From positions 1 to 48,916 of the forward strand of contig JAEZLD010000155.1 in the NCBI GenBank assembly GCA_023415335.1: a DNA stretch of 48,916 nt, given 5' to 3'. The stretch comes from Bacillota bacterium. GTDB taxonomy: Bacteria > Bacillota > Clostridia > Clostridiales > Caloramatoraceae. Below are positions 34,627-41,928 of the stretch, piece after piece; the first letter of the stretch is position 1, and every line of letters starts with the position of its first letter. Position numbers and translations under genes: made by a program. Under the pieces are notes generated by a model. The model saw nothing but the letters and a program-made list of their open reading frames with translations. It made no database searches and was not told the origin of the DNA.

Positions 34627-34890
34627 ATGGGATGTGCAAAGGAAGATATTCTAAAAAGGCTAAGAAGAATAGAAGGACAGGTTAAAGGAATACAGAAGAT
34701 GATAGAGGCAGACCAGGGCTGTACCGATATACTTGTGCAGATAGCAGCAGCCAGAGCAGCCATAAATAAAGTAGGAGGACTGGTGCTTGAAAACTACTCC
34801 AGAACCTGCATAAAGAAGGCTGCTGACAAGGAAATGGGCGAGGAGCAGATAGACCAACTCATAGATACCATCGTTAAATATACCAAATAG
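34627..34890 (+). CDS. CsoR/CstR-type (DUF156) repressor lacking the copper-site His
   Basis: The 87-residue all-helical repressor has the family RLRRIEGQVKGIQKMI and a Cys32...Cys61 pair 29 residues apart, the spacing of the two key cysteines. In copper sensors a His lies four residues before the second Cys; here that residue is Tyr57 (ENYSRTC). This Cys-only pattern resembles the persulfide sensor CstR more than CsoR. No copper ATPase or sulfur gene is adjacent. The frame opens at GTG 34618, but ATG 34627 has AGGTGA 6 bases ahead. Confidence 0.87.
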   Translation: MGCAKEDILKRLRRIEGQVKGIQKMIEADQGCTDILVQIAAARAAINKVGGLVLENYSRTCIKKAADKEMGEEQIDQLIDTIVKYTK

Positions 34891-34909
34891 AACATGACTT
34901 ATATCAAAT

Positions 34910-34938
34910 GCTTACGCTACAAGCGTAGGCTTTTTTTA
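34910..34938 (+). terminator. Terminator after the CsoR/CstR-type gene
   Basis: A 9-bp stem (GCTTACGCT / AGCGTAGGC, one G-U) with loop ACA precedes TTTTTTT. Confidence 0.9.
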
Positions 34939-35063
34939 TTTACATCGATACGATATCCTTTTTTTAATATCTTCATAAAGGCAATATAATCGGACAGATC
35001 AAAGCAAAGAATGACGGGAAGGCTATTTGCGTTTGTGCTATTCTTGCATTGGAGGTGAAGATA

Positions 35064-36012
35064 ATGAACACAGAACTACAAAAGCACTACTTGGAGACAG
35101 GCACCTATACCTATGCAGGGAAATACATAGAGTATTACAAAAGCTTACCAGATAATATACCACAATTGGGCAAACTCATATGCAGCCAAGTGATCCACAG
35201 GAAAACGTTAAGAGATGGAAATACGAATGCAAACAAGGACCTCATATATGGTGATATGGATCGTTTTCCATGGTACAGGATGAGGTGTGAGGATGACATG
35301 TTTTTGACTTCCAGCGCAATGACTGCAGAGCTGTTCAGGCTTGATGAAAGAGGCTTTACTTGGGATAGAAGGGTTGAGGACAAGATTGTTGTTTGCTGTA
35401 GGTATGTCTCGGTTCTTATGACATCAATACTTAAGGCTAAAGGAATACCTTGCAGGACATGTGCAGGCTTTGCACCATATTTTGTGAAAGGCGAAAGTTG
35501 GGACCAGTGGGTTAATCAGTATTGGGACAATAGACTTAATCGTTGGGTTACATTTGATGCAGATGCTATTTTTGATGCAGGAGAGCTTTGATTTAATTCA
35601 TATGATATACCTGAGGATAAATTTGATTGGCCTGCACAGGCATGGCAGGCTATCCGAAATGGAAGCAGTGATGGTACCAAATTTATTTTCGCAGATGCTA
35701 ATAGAACTAATTCTTTAAAGGCTGTATTGAGATACTTATTTTATGATTTCCATGCAATAATGAATAATGAATAATGAATTGACATTCTCATTTCAGCCGT
35801 GGTTTTTTGATAACAGAATAGAACAGTTGGGTGTACAAGGCCTTCTGGAAGTTGATGGACTTGCAAAGCTAATGCTGGATGTTGATACTAACTTCAACAA
35901 GCTTAGACATATATGGAATACAAAAAAGCATTACAGGATTATCAATAGTCCGCTTGTTGGTGGGAGAGATAATGAAAGGCATGTAAAGCTTTTAACGAAG
36001 GAGCTGGTATGA
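35064..36012 (+). pseudogene. Decayed transglutaminase-like protein gene (two lesions)
   Basis: The first 175 codons read well, with the transglutaminase-like segment CCRYVSVLMTSILKAKGIPCRTCAGFAPYF and WVNQYWDNRLNRWVTFD spread over about 110-170. An in-frame TGA at 35589-35591 interrupts it. The same frame then continues FNSYDIPEDKFDWPAQAW to 35775, and a 7-base duplication (TGAATAA twice, about 35763-35776) shifts the end of the gene into the frame read from 35767 (MNNELTFSFQPWFFD). Both lesions read as mutations because the protein-like sequence carries on smoothly after each. ATG 35064 has GGAGGTG 6 bases ahead. Confidence 0.8.
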
Positions 36013-36025
36013 GTTTATGAAGTAG

Positions 36026-36415
36026 CCGTTATTTAATCATGTAGATTGTATACAGTTTTATGTATCTGATTTACAGCATGGAGCGGAATACTATTGTAAC
36101 AGTATGGGTTTGAAAATAATATGGAGAGCTGATTCGGCAATAGGGCTTGGAATGAGAGATGGAGTTACAGAAATTGTTATTCAAAATGAGCGCAATCTTC
36201 AGGAAATTGATATAAAAGTAGATTCAGTACATAATGCTATAATCGAAATAGAAAAAGCAGGGGGTCAAATTGTATGTGGACCTTTTGATATAAAAATAGG
36301 AAAATGTGCAGTTGTAAAAGATCCGTGGAATAATCAGTATGTGATACTAGACTCAACAAAAGGTACTTTTATTACAGATGACAGGGGAAATATTATCGGG
36401 CATAATGAGACATAA
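36026..36415 (+). pseudogene. VOC-family (glyoxalase/bleomycin-resistance-like) gene without a proper start
   Basis: From 36026 the frame reads FNHVDCIQFYVSDLQ and then EYYCNSMGLKIIW, the first beta-alpha-beta unit of a VOC domain, and continues to the end (VVKDPWNNQYVILD). No start codon exists before this part, and an in-frame TAG lies at 36023. The first ATG (36104) would delete the first strand and helix. It is probably a remnant, or a gene using an odd start. Confidence 0.6.
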
Positions 36416-36445
36416 GACAATTTGATTTTTTAAGAAATGACAATA

Positions 36446-36472
36446 ACCTTCCTGGTTCTACCAAGGTTGAAT
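36446..36472. other. Short inverted repeat in the decayed region
   Basis: AACCTT and AAGGTT flank a 14-base centre near the end of the VOC remnant; too weak to call a terminator. Confidence 0.25.
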
Positions 36473-36541
36473 AAAAACCTTAGTATATAAAAGCTAGTTT
36501 CCAATGTGAATATCACATAGTGTTTGAATTCATAATTAATA

Positions 36542-36834
36542 TCAGGAGAGGTTTTTTTGGTGGACTGAAGTATTACCGAAATAATCTGCCATATACAATA
36601 TTTTTGTTGTGACAAGGTTAGCAGAAAACACCACATTTTCTCAACAAGGTCACGAGTAAGCTTTCTTCCTCTTGATGCAAACATTAACATTGGAGGATTA
36701 ACAGAACAGAACGTTATCCAAGTGATTAAATCAAAATTTGGAGTGCCATCATCTTTAAAAGCACCAGTTAAGTATGATGGTTGAGGAAAAAACCACGCTG
36801 TGGCACTAAGGAATATTTTTTTATAAAGTATCAT
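36542..36834 (-). pseudogene. Frameshifted flavin reductase-like gene remnant
   Basis: On the - strand the frame from 36834 reads TAWFFPQPSYLTGAF and SVNPPMLMFASRGRK, as in flavin reductase/flavoredoxin proteins, as far as LVEK. The family sequence then continues in another frame as NVVFSANLVTTKILYMADYFGN. Restoring one A to the AAAA run at 36636-36639 joins the two. The second part stops at 36542, so the C-terminal half is missing. Confidence 0.7.
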
Positions 36835-37052
36835 TCCTTTCTCATAAAAGTCATATTACATAAAATATAGCAAATTTAAACAAATTATAGTCTGTTTTTT
36901 AAGATAATTATTACATAATTAGAAACATAAGCAAATAAGCTAAACTAATATAGGTTCTCTCTAACTGAAGGATGATTTTATAGACAGATTGTTATTATTT
37001 ACCTGATTAGTGATAAAATAGAGACATATAAACTTACACAGAGAGGAATAAT

Positions 37053-37271
37053 ATAGAGTTTTACTAGGAACTGCTTGAAATATTAATAAATTACATGGAT
37101 GAAGGCATACATGTAATAAAAAGAGAAGGCAGGACCATAGTGTACAACAGGCTGACAGAGAAGATTGAGGGGCTTGAGGGTAGTGGGCCAAAGAGTGAAG
37201 GTGGTGATGCAGCAGAGAACACTATTACCGGCTGCAGTGTGGAAGCCTATTTTTGTATTAAAGCACTTTAG
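37053..37271 (+). pseudogene. Deletion remnant of the sigma-54 activator gene (copy of 40275-41660)
   Basis: The translation IEFY-stop-ELLEILINYMDEGIHV followed by EGRTIVYNRLTEKIEGLE matches the N-terminus of the intact activator (MEFYKELFEILVKYMDEG, EGRTIVYNKMMEELEGLE). The start ATG has become ATA, codon 5 is TAG, and about 95 codons of the PAS region are missing before NTITGCS, which matches DTITGCS in the intact protein. The upstream GTGATAAAATA and GGAATAAT are also shared, so leader and gene were duplicated together. Confidence 0.85.
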
Positions 37272-37286
37272 TATTAATTGAGTGGG

Positions 37287-38129
37287 ATGGATAGCATGAT
37301 TAAAAAAGAATTGATAAACCAAAGTATAGATTACATAGTGCAGCATTTAGGGGATAGCCTTTCAATAGAGGATGTAGTAGAACACTTTCATTTCTCAAAG
37401 TATTATTTCTGCAGGTCCTTTAAGGAGATTACTGGTGAAAGTGTTTATGAGTTTATAAAACGCTTGAAGCTGGACAAGAGCGCTGTTGATATAAAGCTTG
37501 GAAGGAATAAGCCCATAACAGGCATTGGGATGGACTACGGATACAGCTCATCAAATTACAGCACCGCATTTAAAAAGCATCATAATATCTCTCCCGTGGA
37601 ATTCCGCAGGTCTGCAAATGTAACAGGCATGCCAAATCCATTCTACCCTGAGGGATGCTCCTGTTTTGACACATTTAGCAATTATGACAACAAAATAAGG
37701 ATACAAGAGCTTCCTAACCTTTTGGTTATCTATGAGCGGATGATTGGAAATTATGTTGAACTGAAGGAAAGGTGGTTTGCTTTTTTAGATAGCTACAAGG
37801 AATATATAAAAGAAGATACACTGCTTTTGGAAAGGTTTTATGATGACCCTTCTATAACCAATCTAAACAGCTGCCTTTGTGATATATGTATGACTACAGA
37901 TGACCCCTGTAATCTGGAGAACGTGACAAAAATAAAAGGGGGCAGATTTGCAGTTTATACTTATGAAGGAAGGATTGAGGACATTTTCTGTTCAGTTCAA
38001 GGCATATTCAGCGTATGGTTTCCGGAAAGTGGCTATGAAATGGATAAACGGCAGGGACTGAATATTTATCGAAAAATAGATAGAGAGAATGAATATGTAA
38101 TCATGGATTTATGTATTCCAATCAAGTAG
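37287..38129 (+). CDS. AraC-family regulator with GyrI-like effector domain
   Basis: The 280-residue protein has two helix-turn-helix units at the N-terminus (SIEDVVEHFHFSKYYFCRSFKE and ITGIGMDYGYSSSNYSTAFK, joined to HHNISPVEFRR), and a C-terminal GyrI-like domain from about 115 that binds small, often cationic or lipophilic ligands. The effector domain is rich in Cys (CSCF, CLCDICMTTDDPC). Starts at TTG 37278, ATG 37287 and ATG 37296 are all possible and none has a strong ribosome site. Its target could be the Cys-rich protein gene just downstream. Confidence 0.85.
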   Translation: MDSMIKKELINQSIDYIVQHLGDSLSIEDVVEHFHFSKYYFCRSFKEITGESVYEFIKRLKLDKSAVDIKLGRNKPITGIGMDYGYSSSNYSTAFKKHHNISPVEFRRSANVTGMPNPFYPEGCSCFDTFSNYDNKIRIQELPNLLVIYERMIGNYVELKERWFAFLDSYKEYIKEDTLLLERFYDDPSITNLNSCLCDICMTTDDPCNLENVTKIKGGRFAVYTYEGRIEDIFCSVQGIFSVWFPESGYEMDKRQGLNIYRKIDRENEYVIMDLCIPIK

Positions 38130-38221
38130 GGCAAGAATTCAGAAGTAATCAAACTGCGTTATTTATATAATGACGATAAGAGGGACCTACTAGTGTTTCG
38201 ATAGAAAATGGAGGGATTGGA

Positions 38222-38773
38222 ATGTTTGATATGAGAAGAATTCAGGAGCAGGTTATTTTTGAGGCCGTCAAGAACGAAAGCGATACCGAGACAGCAAAAG
38301 AAATTGTATACGGCTGTGATGGTGAATCAGAGAAAGAGAGTAATGCTGAATGGGTAAAGTCGACAATGAGAAGACTAGACATCAGATTTGACCAGGAGAA
38401 GACAAAACAGATACGGATGAGCTGCCAGTGCGGCTATGGAATGGATGAAAAGCTTGGACTACTAAAGGAGCTTATGGCTGCTGCATCAAACATGGAGGAG
38501 TTTGCTAACTGTGATAAGGCAAGAGCAGCAGGGCTATTTTATGAGGAGGGCACACTTTATCTTAGGTTTTTGTTTTGCCCTTGCCCTATGCTTGCAGATG
38601 TGGATAAGCTGGAGGGGAAAACCTGGTGCCTATGTACAACAGGCTACAGCAAGGTACTTTTTGAAAAAGCCTTTGGGTGTCAGGTTGATGTGGAGCTGCT
38701 GAAAAGTATAAAAGCAGGGGATGATATATGTCTTATGAATATTATACCCCGGAGAACGGTGTCATTTATTTAG
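38222..38773 (+). CDS. Cys-rich protein resembling DUF6144, function unknown
   Basis: The 183-residue protein has three Cys pairs: SCQCGYG at about 68, FCPCPM at about 118 and WCLCTTGY at about 135. They could hold a metal or cluster. It has no membrane segment. The overall pattern recalls DUF6144 / ATC-hydrolase-like proteins, but I am not sure. A GGAGGG ribosome site precedes the ATG. It follows the AraC-type gene by 92 bases on the same strand. Confidence 0.65.
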   Translation: MFDMRRIQEQVIFEAVKNESDTETAKEIVYGCDGESEKESNAEWVKSTMRRLDIRFDQEKTKQIRMSCQCGYGMDEKLGLLKELMAAASNMEEFANCDKARAAGLFYEEGTLYLRFLFCPCPMLADVDKLEGKTWCLCTTGYSKVLFEKAFGCQVDVELLKSIKAGDDICLMNIIPRRTVSFI

Positions 38774-38842
38774 CACTTGATATCAGGACTGTCTGCTATA
38801 GAACGACGAATTAAAGGCTGCAAAAGAATTTTGAAAAAAAGA

Positions 38843-38871
38843 TTGACAAGGTTAAATTTTAAGTGTATAGT
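38843..38871 (+). promoter_or_regulatory. Promoter of the asnA leader
   Basis: TTGACA (38843-38848), 17 bases, TATAGT (38866-38871), directly upstream of the T-box. Confidence 0.8.
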
Positions 38872-38877
38872 AACTTT

Positions 38878-39153
38878 AAAGTTATAAAGCGATGAAGGAA
38901 AGAGTAAGCATCTATTGAAGTCAAAGCGAGCTGGTGATGGTGAAAGACTGGTACGAAGAGGATGGCTGAAGAACATTCCGGAGCCTCCAACCGAAATCTT
39001 ATGAGAGTAGGCTTGGACGGAGCTGCACCGTTACAGAGCAGACAGTATCGAATTTGTTTTCCGTGCTGGTTGAGGAGAGCCTTTTCAGGCTAATATGGGT
39101 GGTACCGCGTAAGCAAGCCTTTCGTCCCGTTATTGGGATGAATGGCTTTTTTA
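38878..39153 (+). promoter_or_regulatory. T-box leader, specifier AAC (Asn), controlling asnA
   Basis: The specifier segment CTGAAGAACATTCCGGAGC puts AAC at 38972-38974, aligning with GAAAGACATCCTGGAGC of the aspS leader. The T-box TGGGTGGTACCGCG is at 39096-39109, and the terminator AAGCC-TTCGTCCC / GGGATGAA-GGCTT (39115-39148) precedes TTTTATTTT. Uncharged tRNA-Asn would switch asnA on when asparagine is short. Confidence 0.92.
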
Positions 39154-39179
39154 TTTTACAAACAAATGGAGGAATAGTT

Positions 39180-40202
39180 ATGGTAACAATTGAAGAAACA
39201 CTAAGAATACCACAGGGTTATTCAGCAGAGCTGGATTTAAAGGAAACAGAAATAGCTATCAAGAGAGTTAAGGATTATTTTGAGAGAAGGCTCTCTGAAA
39301 AGCTGAACCTCACAAGGGTTTCTGCTCCTATTTTTGTAAAGAGGGAAACAGGCCTTAATGACAACCTAAACGGGGTAGAAAGACCGGTAGCATTTGATGC
39401 TAAGGATATAAAAGGCTCTACAATGGAGATAGTGCATTCCCTGGCAAAGTGGAAGAGGCTGGCGCTTTACAGGTATGGCTTCAAGACAGGAGAAGGGCTT
39501 TATACTGACATGAATGCTATAAGAAGGGACGAAGTCTTAGACAACCTCCATTCCATGTACGTAGACCAGTGGGACTGGGAAAGGATTATGACTAAGGAGG
39601 AAAGAAACGAGGATTTTCTAAAAAAAATAGTAAGGGATATATACCAGGTATTCAAGGATACTGAGGAGTACATAGCAGGACTATACCAGGGTTATGATAA
39701 AATACTTCCTGAGGACATATACTTTATAACCACCCAGGAGCTGGAGGATAGATATCCAGGCTTTACTCCAAAGCAGAGGGAGGACGCTATAGCAAGGGAA
39801 AAGAGAGCTGTATTCCTAATGAAAATAGGAGATACCTTAAAGTCAGGAGAAAGGCATGACGGCAGGGCACCGGATTACGATGACTGGAGCTTAAATGGTG
39901 ATATCATATTCTACTATCCTGTGCTTGATATGGCCGTTGAGCTGTCCTCCATGGGAATAAGGGTTGACGAGGAGGCGCTTGTGAGCCAGCTTAAGAAATC
40001 GGGCTGTGAGGACAGAAAGGGCCTGCCATTCCACAGAATGCTGCTTGAGGGAGAGCTTCCATACACCATAGGAGGAGGAATAGGTCAGTCAAGAATCTGC
40101 ATGTTCTTCCTGAGAAAAGCCCACATAGGTGAGGTACAGGCATCAGTATGGCCTGAGGATATGGTTGAAAGGTGCGGCAGGGATAACATAATGATTTTAT
40201 AG
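39180..40202 (+). CDS. asnA: Aspartate--ammonia ligase (asparagine synthetase A)
   Basis: The 340-residue enzyme makes asparagine from aspartate, ammonia and ATP. Family segments are visible: RVSAPIFVKRETGLNDNLNG, KRLALYRYGF, GLYTDMNAIRRDE and the C-terminal GGGIGQSRICMFFL. The fold is related to class II synthetases. The frame runs 42 codons further upstream through the T-box terminator, but that part is not coding; ATG 39180 follows TGGAGGA. Confidence 0.97.
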   Translation: MVTIEETLRIPQGYSAELDLKETEIAIKRVKDYFERRLSEKLNLTRVSAPIFVKRETGLNDNLNGVERPVAFDAKDIKGSTMEIVHSLAKWKRLALYRYGFKTGEGLYTDMNAIRRDEVLDNLHSMYVDQWDWERIMTKEERNEDFLKKIVRDIYQVFKDTEEYIAGLYQGYDKILPEDIYFITTQELEDRYPGFTPKQREDAIAREKRAVFLMKIGDTLKSGERHDGRAPDYDDWSLNGDIIFYYPVLDMAVELSSMGIRVDEEALVSQLKKSGCEDRKGLPFHRMLLEGELPYTIGGGIGQSRICMFFLRKAHIGEVQASVWPEDMVERCGRDNIMIL

Positions 40203-40224
40203 ATGTGCTGTCTTTATTTACCTT

Positions 40225-40259
40225 ATATGTGATAAAATAAATGTATATCTATCACATAT
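40225..40259. promoter_or_regulatory. 10-bp dyad upstream of the sigma-54 activator gene
   Basis: ATATGTGATA (40225-40234) and TATCACATAT (40250-40259) are perfect inverted arms 15 bases apart and end 15 bases before the ATG. There is no T tract, so an operator is likelier than a terminator. The decayed copy at about 37010-37050 keeps GTGATAAAATA but has lost the right arm. Confidence 0.5.
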
Positions 40260-40274
40260 GTAAAGGGGAATAAT

Positions 40275-41660
40275 ATGGAGTTTTACAAGGAACTGTTTGA
40301 GATATTAGTAAAGTATATGGATGAGGGCATACAGGTTATTGATAAGGAAGGCAGGACAATTGTATATAACAAAATGATGGAGGAGCTTGAAGGACTTGAG
40401 AGCAGCGAGGTAATGGGTAAAAAGCTTCTTGATGTGTTTCCCAGCCTTAACGAAAGCACCTCTACCCTGTGCAGGGTGCTTAGCACTGGCGATGAGATAG
40501 CTGATAGGTACCAGAATTATTTTAACAAGAAGGGGCATCAGATTTCAGCCGTTAATACTACTGTGCCTATAAAAAAGGACGGGGAGATAATAGGGGCTGT
40601 TGAAATCTCAAAAGACTTTACAAAGATAAAGGAGCTTTATGACAGAATAATAAACCTGACGGGGAATACTGCCAAGGCTGAGGTTAAAACAGAGGGCGAT
40701 ACTATAACAGGCTGCAGTCCATCCTTTACATATGCAAGGAACATGGCTATGAAGGCCTCCTCCTCTTCCTCTACCGTGCTTATATATGGAGAGACAGGAA
40801 CTGGCAAGGAGGTATTTGCAAGGTTTATACACAACAACAGCAAAAGAAGGGATAAACCTTTCCTGGCAGTGAACTGTGCGGCAATACCTGATGGGCTGCT
40901 GGAGGGCATACTCTTTGGAACTGTAAGGGGAAGCTTTACAGGTGCTGTGGACAGGCCAGGCTTATTTGAACAGGCTCATGGAGGAACCATGCTGCTGGAT
41001 GAGATTAATTCCATGAGCACAATGCTCCAGGCAAAGCTTCTGAGAGTCCTTCAGGAATCCTATGTAAGAAGGGTTGGAGATGTTAAGGATATACCCCTTG
41101 ACGTCAGGATAATTGCAACCACCAATGAGCCGCCTTTGGATATGGTCAGGGGTGGCAGACTTAGAAAGGACCTTTACTACAGGCTTAGCATAGTAAACAT
41201 TACCATTCCTCCCTTAAGGGAGAGGAAGGAGGATATTACACTGTTTGTAAAAGAATTCATAGAGGATTACAACCTGAAGCTTGGAAAGGAAGCCTGGGAC
41301 ATATCAGATGAGGTGTACAATGGATTTATGTCCTATTCCTGGCCGGGAAATGTACGGGAGCTTAGAAACTATATTGAAGGGGCTGTTAACATGCTCAGCG
41401 GACACATAATAGGGGCAGAATGCTTTCCTCATTTGGTACAGGAGCAGGTGCTTGGGATACATCACGAGGAGTCAGGGGAGTCTGCACTCCATACTCGTTT
41501 AAACGATGGTCTTGAAAGCTATATGGAGGATGTGGAAAAAACCATTATCACCCGTACCCTGGAGAAGTCCCATGGGAACATATCTGAGGCTTCAAGGCTT
41601 CTAAAAATAAAAAGACAGACCCTGCAGCATAAAATAAGAAAATATGGGCTAAATAAGTGA
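40275..41660 (+). CDS. Sigma-54-dependent activator: PAS - AAA+ - Fis
   Basis: The 461-residue regulator has an N-terminal PAS domain (about 10-120), an AAA+ domain with Walker A GETGTGKE at 172-179, the sigma-54 contact loop GSFTGA at 219-224 (GAFTGA variant), Walker B GGTMLLDEIN, and a C-terminal Fis-type helix-turn-helix (NISEASRLLKIKRQTLQHKI). It remodels sigma-54 polymerase in response to a ligand or redox signal sensed by PAS. It lies immediately upstream of the ornithine operon, which has a -24/-12 promoter, so it most likely controls that operon. Confidence 0.94.
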   Translation: MEFYKELFEILVKYMDEGIQVIDKEGRTIVYNKMMEELEGLESSEVMGKKLLDVFPSLNESTSTLCRVLSTGDEIADRYQNYFNKKGHQISAVNTTVPIKKDGEIIGAVEISKDFTKIKELYDRIINLTGNTAKAEVKTEGDTITGCSPSFTYARNMAMKASSSSSTVLIYGETGTGKEVFARFIHNNSKRRDKPFLAVNCAAIPDGLLEGILFGTVRGSFTGAVDRPGLFEQAHGGTMLLDEINSMSTMLQAKLLRVLQESYVRRVGDVKDIPLDVRIIATTNEPPLDMVRGGRLRKDLYYRLSIVNITIPPLRERKEDITLFVKEFIEDYNLKLGKEAWDISDEVYNGFMSYSWPGNVRELRNYIEGAVNMLSGHIIGAECFPHLVQEQVLGIHHEESGESALHTRLNDGLESYMEDVEKTIITRTLEKSHGNISEASRLLKIKRQTLQHKIRKYGLNK

Positions 41661-41674
41661 CAATATTTGGGCAT

Positions 41675-41698
41675 CCCCTGCAATATTATTTGCAGGGG
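41675..41698. other. Hairpin after the activator gene
   Basis: CCCCTGCAA and TTGCAGGGG form a 9-bp stem followed by GGTAAATTATTA; no T run. Confidence 0.5.
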
Positions 41699-41743
41699 GG
41701 TAAATTATTACATAAATTGGCTTAGTTTCAATAAAGTAGAATC

Positions 41744-41780
41744 AAAAAGCTGGTGCAAATAATTTTGCACCAGCTTTTTT
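41744..41780 (+). terminator. Strong terminator between activator gene and ornithine operon
   Basis: AAAAAGCTGGTGCAAA (41744-41759) pairs with TTTGCACCAGCTTTTT, ending in TTTTTT at 41780. Confidence 0.93.
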
Positions 41781-41802
41781 AGGGTTTACATTAAATGTAT
41801 AA

Positions 41803-41840
41803 ATGAAGGATTATTCATGGCTATAAGTATTTTTATTCAT
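41803..41840. promoter_or_regulatory. Possible upstream activator sites of ord
   Basis: TTATTCAT occurs at 41811-41818 and 41833-41840, 22 bases (about two helical turns) apart. The first forms a dyad ATGAA-GGATTA-TTCAT (41803-41818). They lie just upstream of the -24 box, where an activator could bind; inferred only. Confidence 0.35.
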
Positions 41841-41868
41841 CATAATCCTTTTAAGGCATATAGTGGCT

Positions 41869-41884
41869 TGGCATGGAAATTGCA
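41869..41884 (+). promoter_or_regulatory. Sigma-54 (-24/-12) promoter of the ornithine operon
   Basis: TGGCATGGAAATTGCA matches TGGCACG-N4-TTGCA with one mismatch and exact GG-to-GC spacing. It lies 45 bases before ord and 0.2 kb after the sigma-54 activator gene. Confidence 0.88.
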
Positions 41885-41928
41885 AGAATCAATGATAAGA
41901 ATATATATATGTTTTTGGAGGTAGTGAA

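Noticed and set aside
35589..35591. TGA in the transglutaminase-like gene as a second selenocysteine codon
   Set aside because: It falls at FDAGEL-stop-FNSYDIP, not at a redox or catalytic Cys. I see no SECIS-like stem just after it, and the same gene has a clear frameshift further on, so decay is the simpler reading.
38946..38950. GAC in GAAAGACTGG of the asnA leader as an Asp specifier
   Set aside because: It looks like the aspS specifier context at first, but the segment GAAGAACATTCCGGAGC 24 bases later aligns better with the aspS and general T-box pattern and gives AAC (Asn), which suits asnA.
39054..39179. 42-codon N-terminal extension of asnA
   Set aside because: It is translated T-box and terminator sequence. 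AsnA proteins start at about MVTIEETL, and a good ribosome site lies before ATG 39180.
41675..41698. Terminator of the sigma-54 activator gene
   Set aside because: The stem is good but has no T tract; the hairpin at 41744-41780 is the real terminator.
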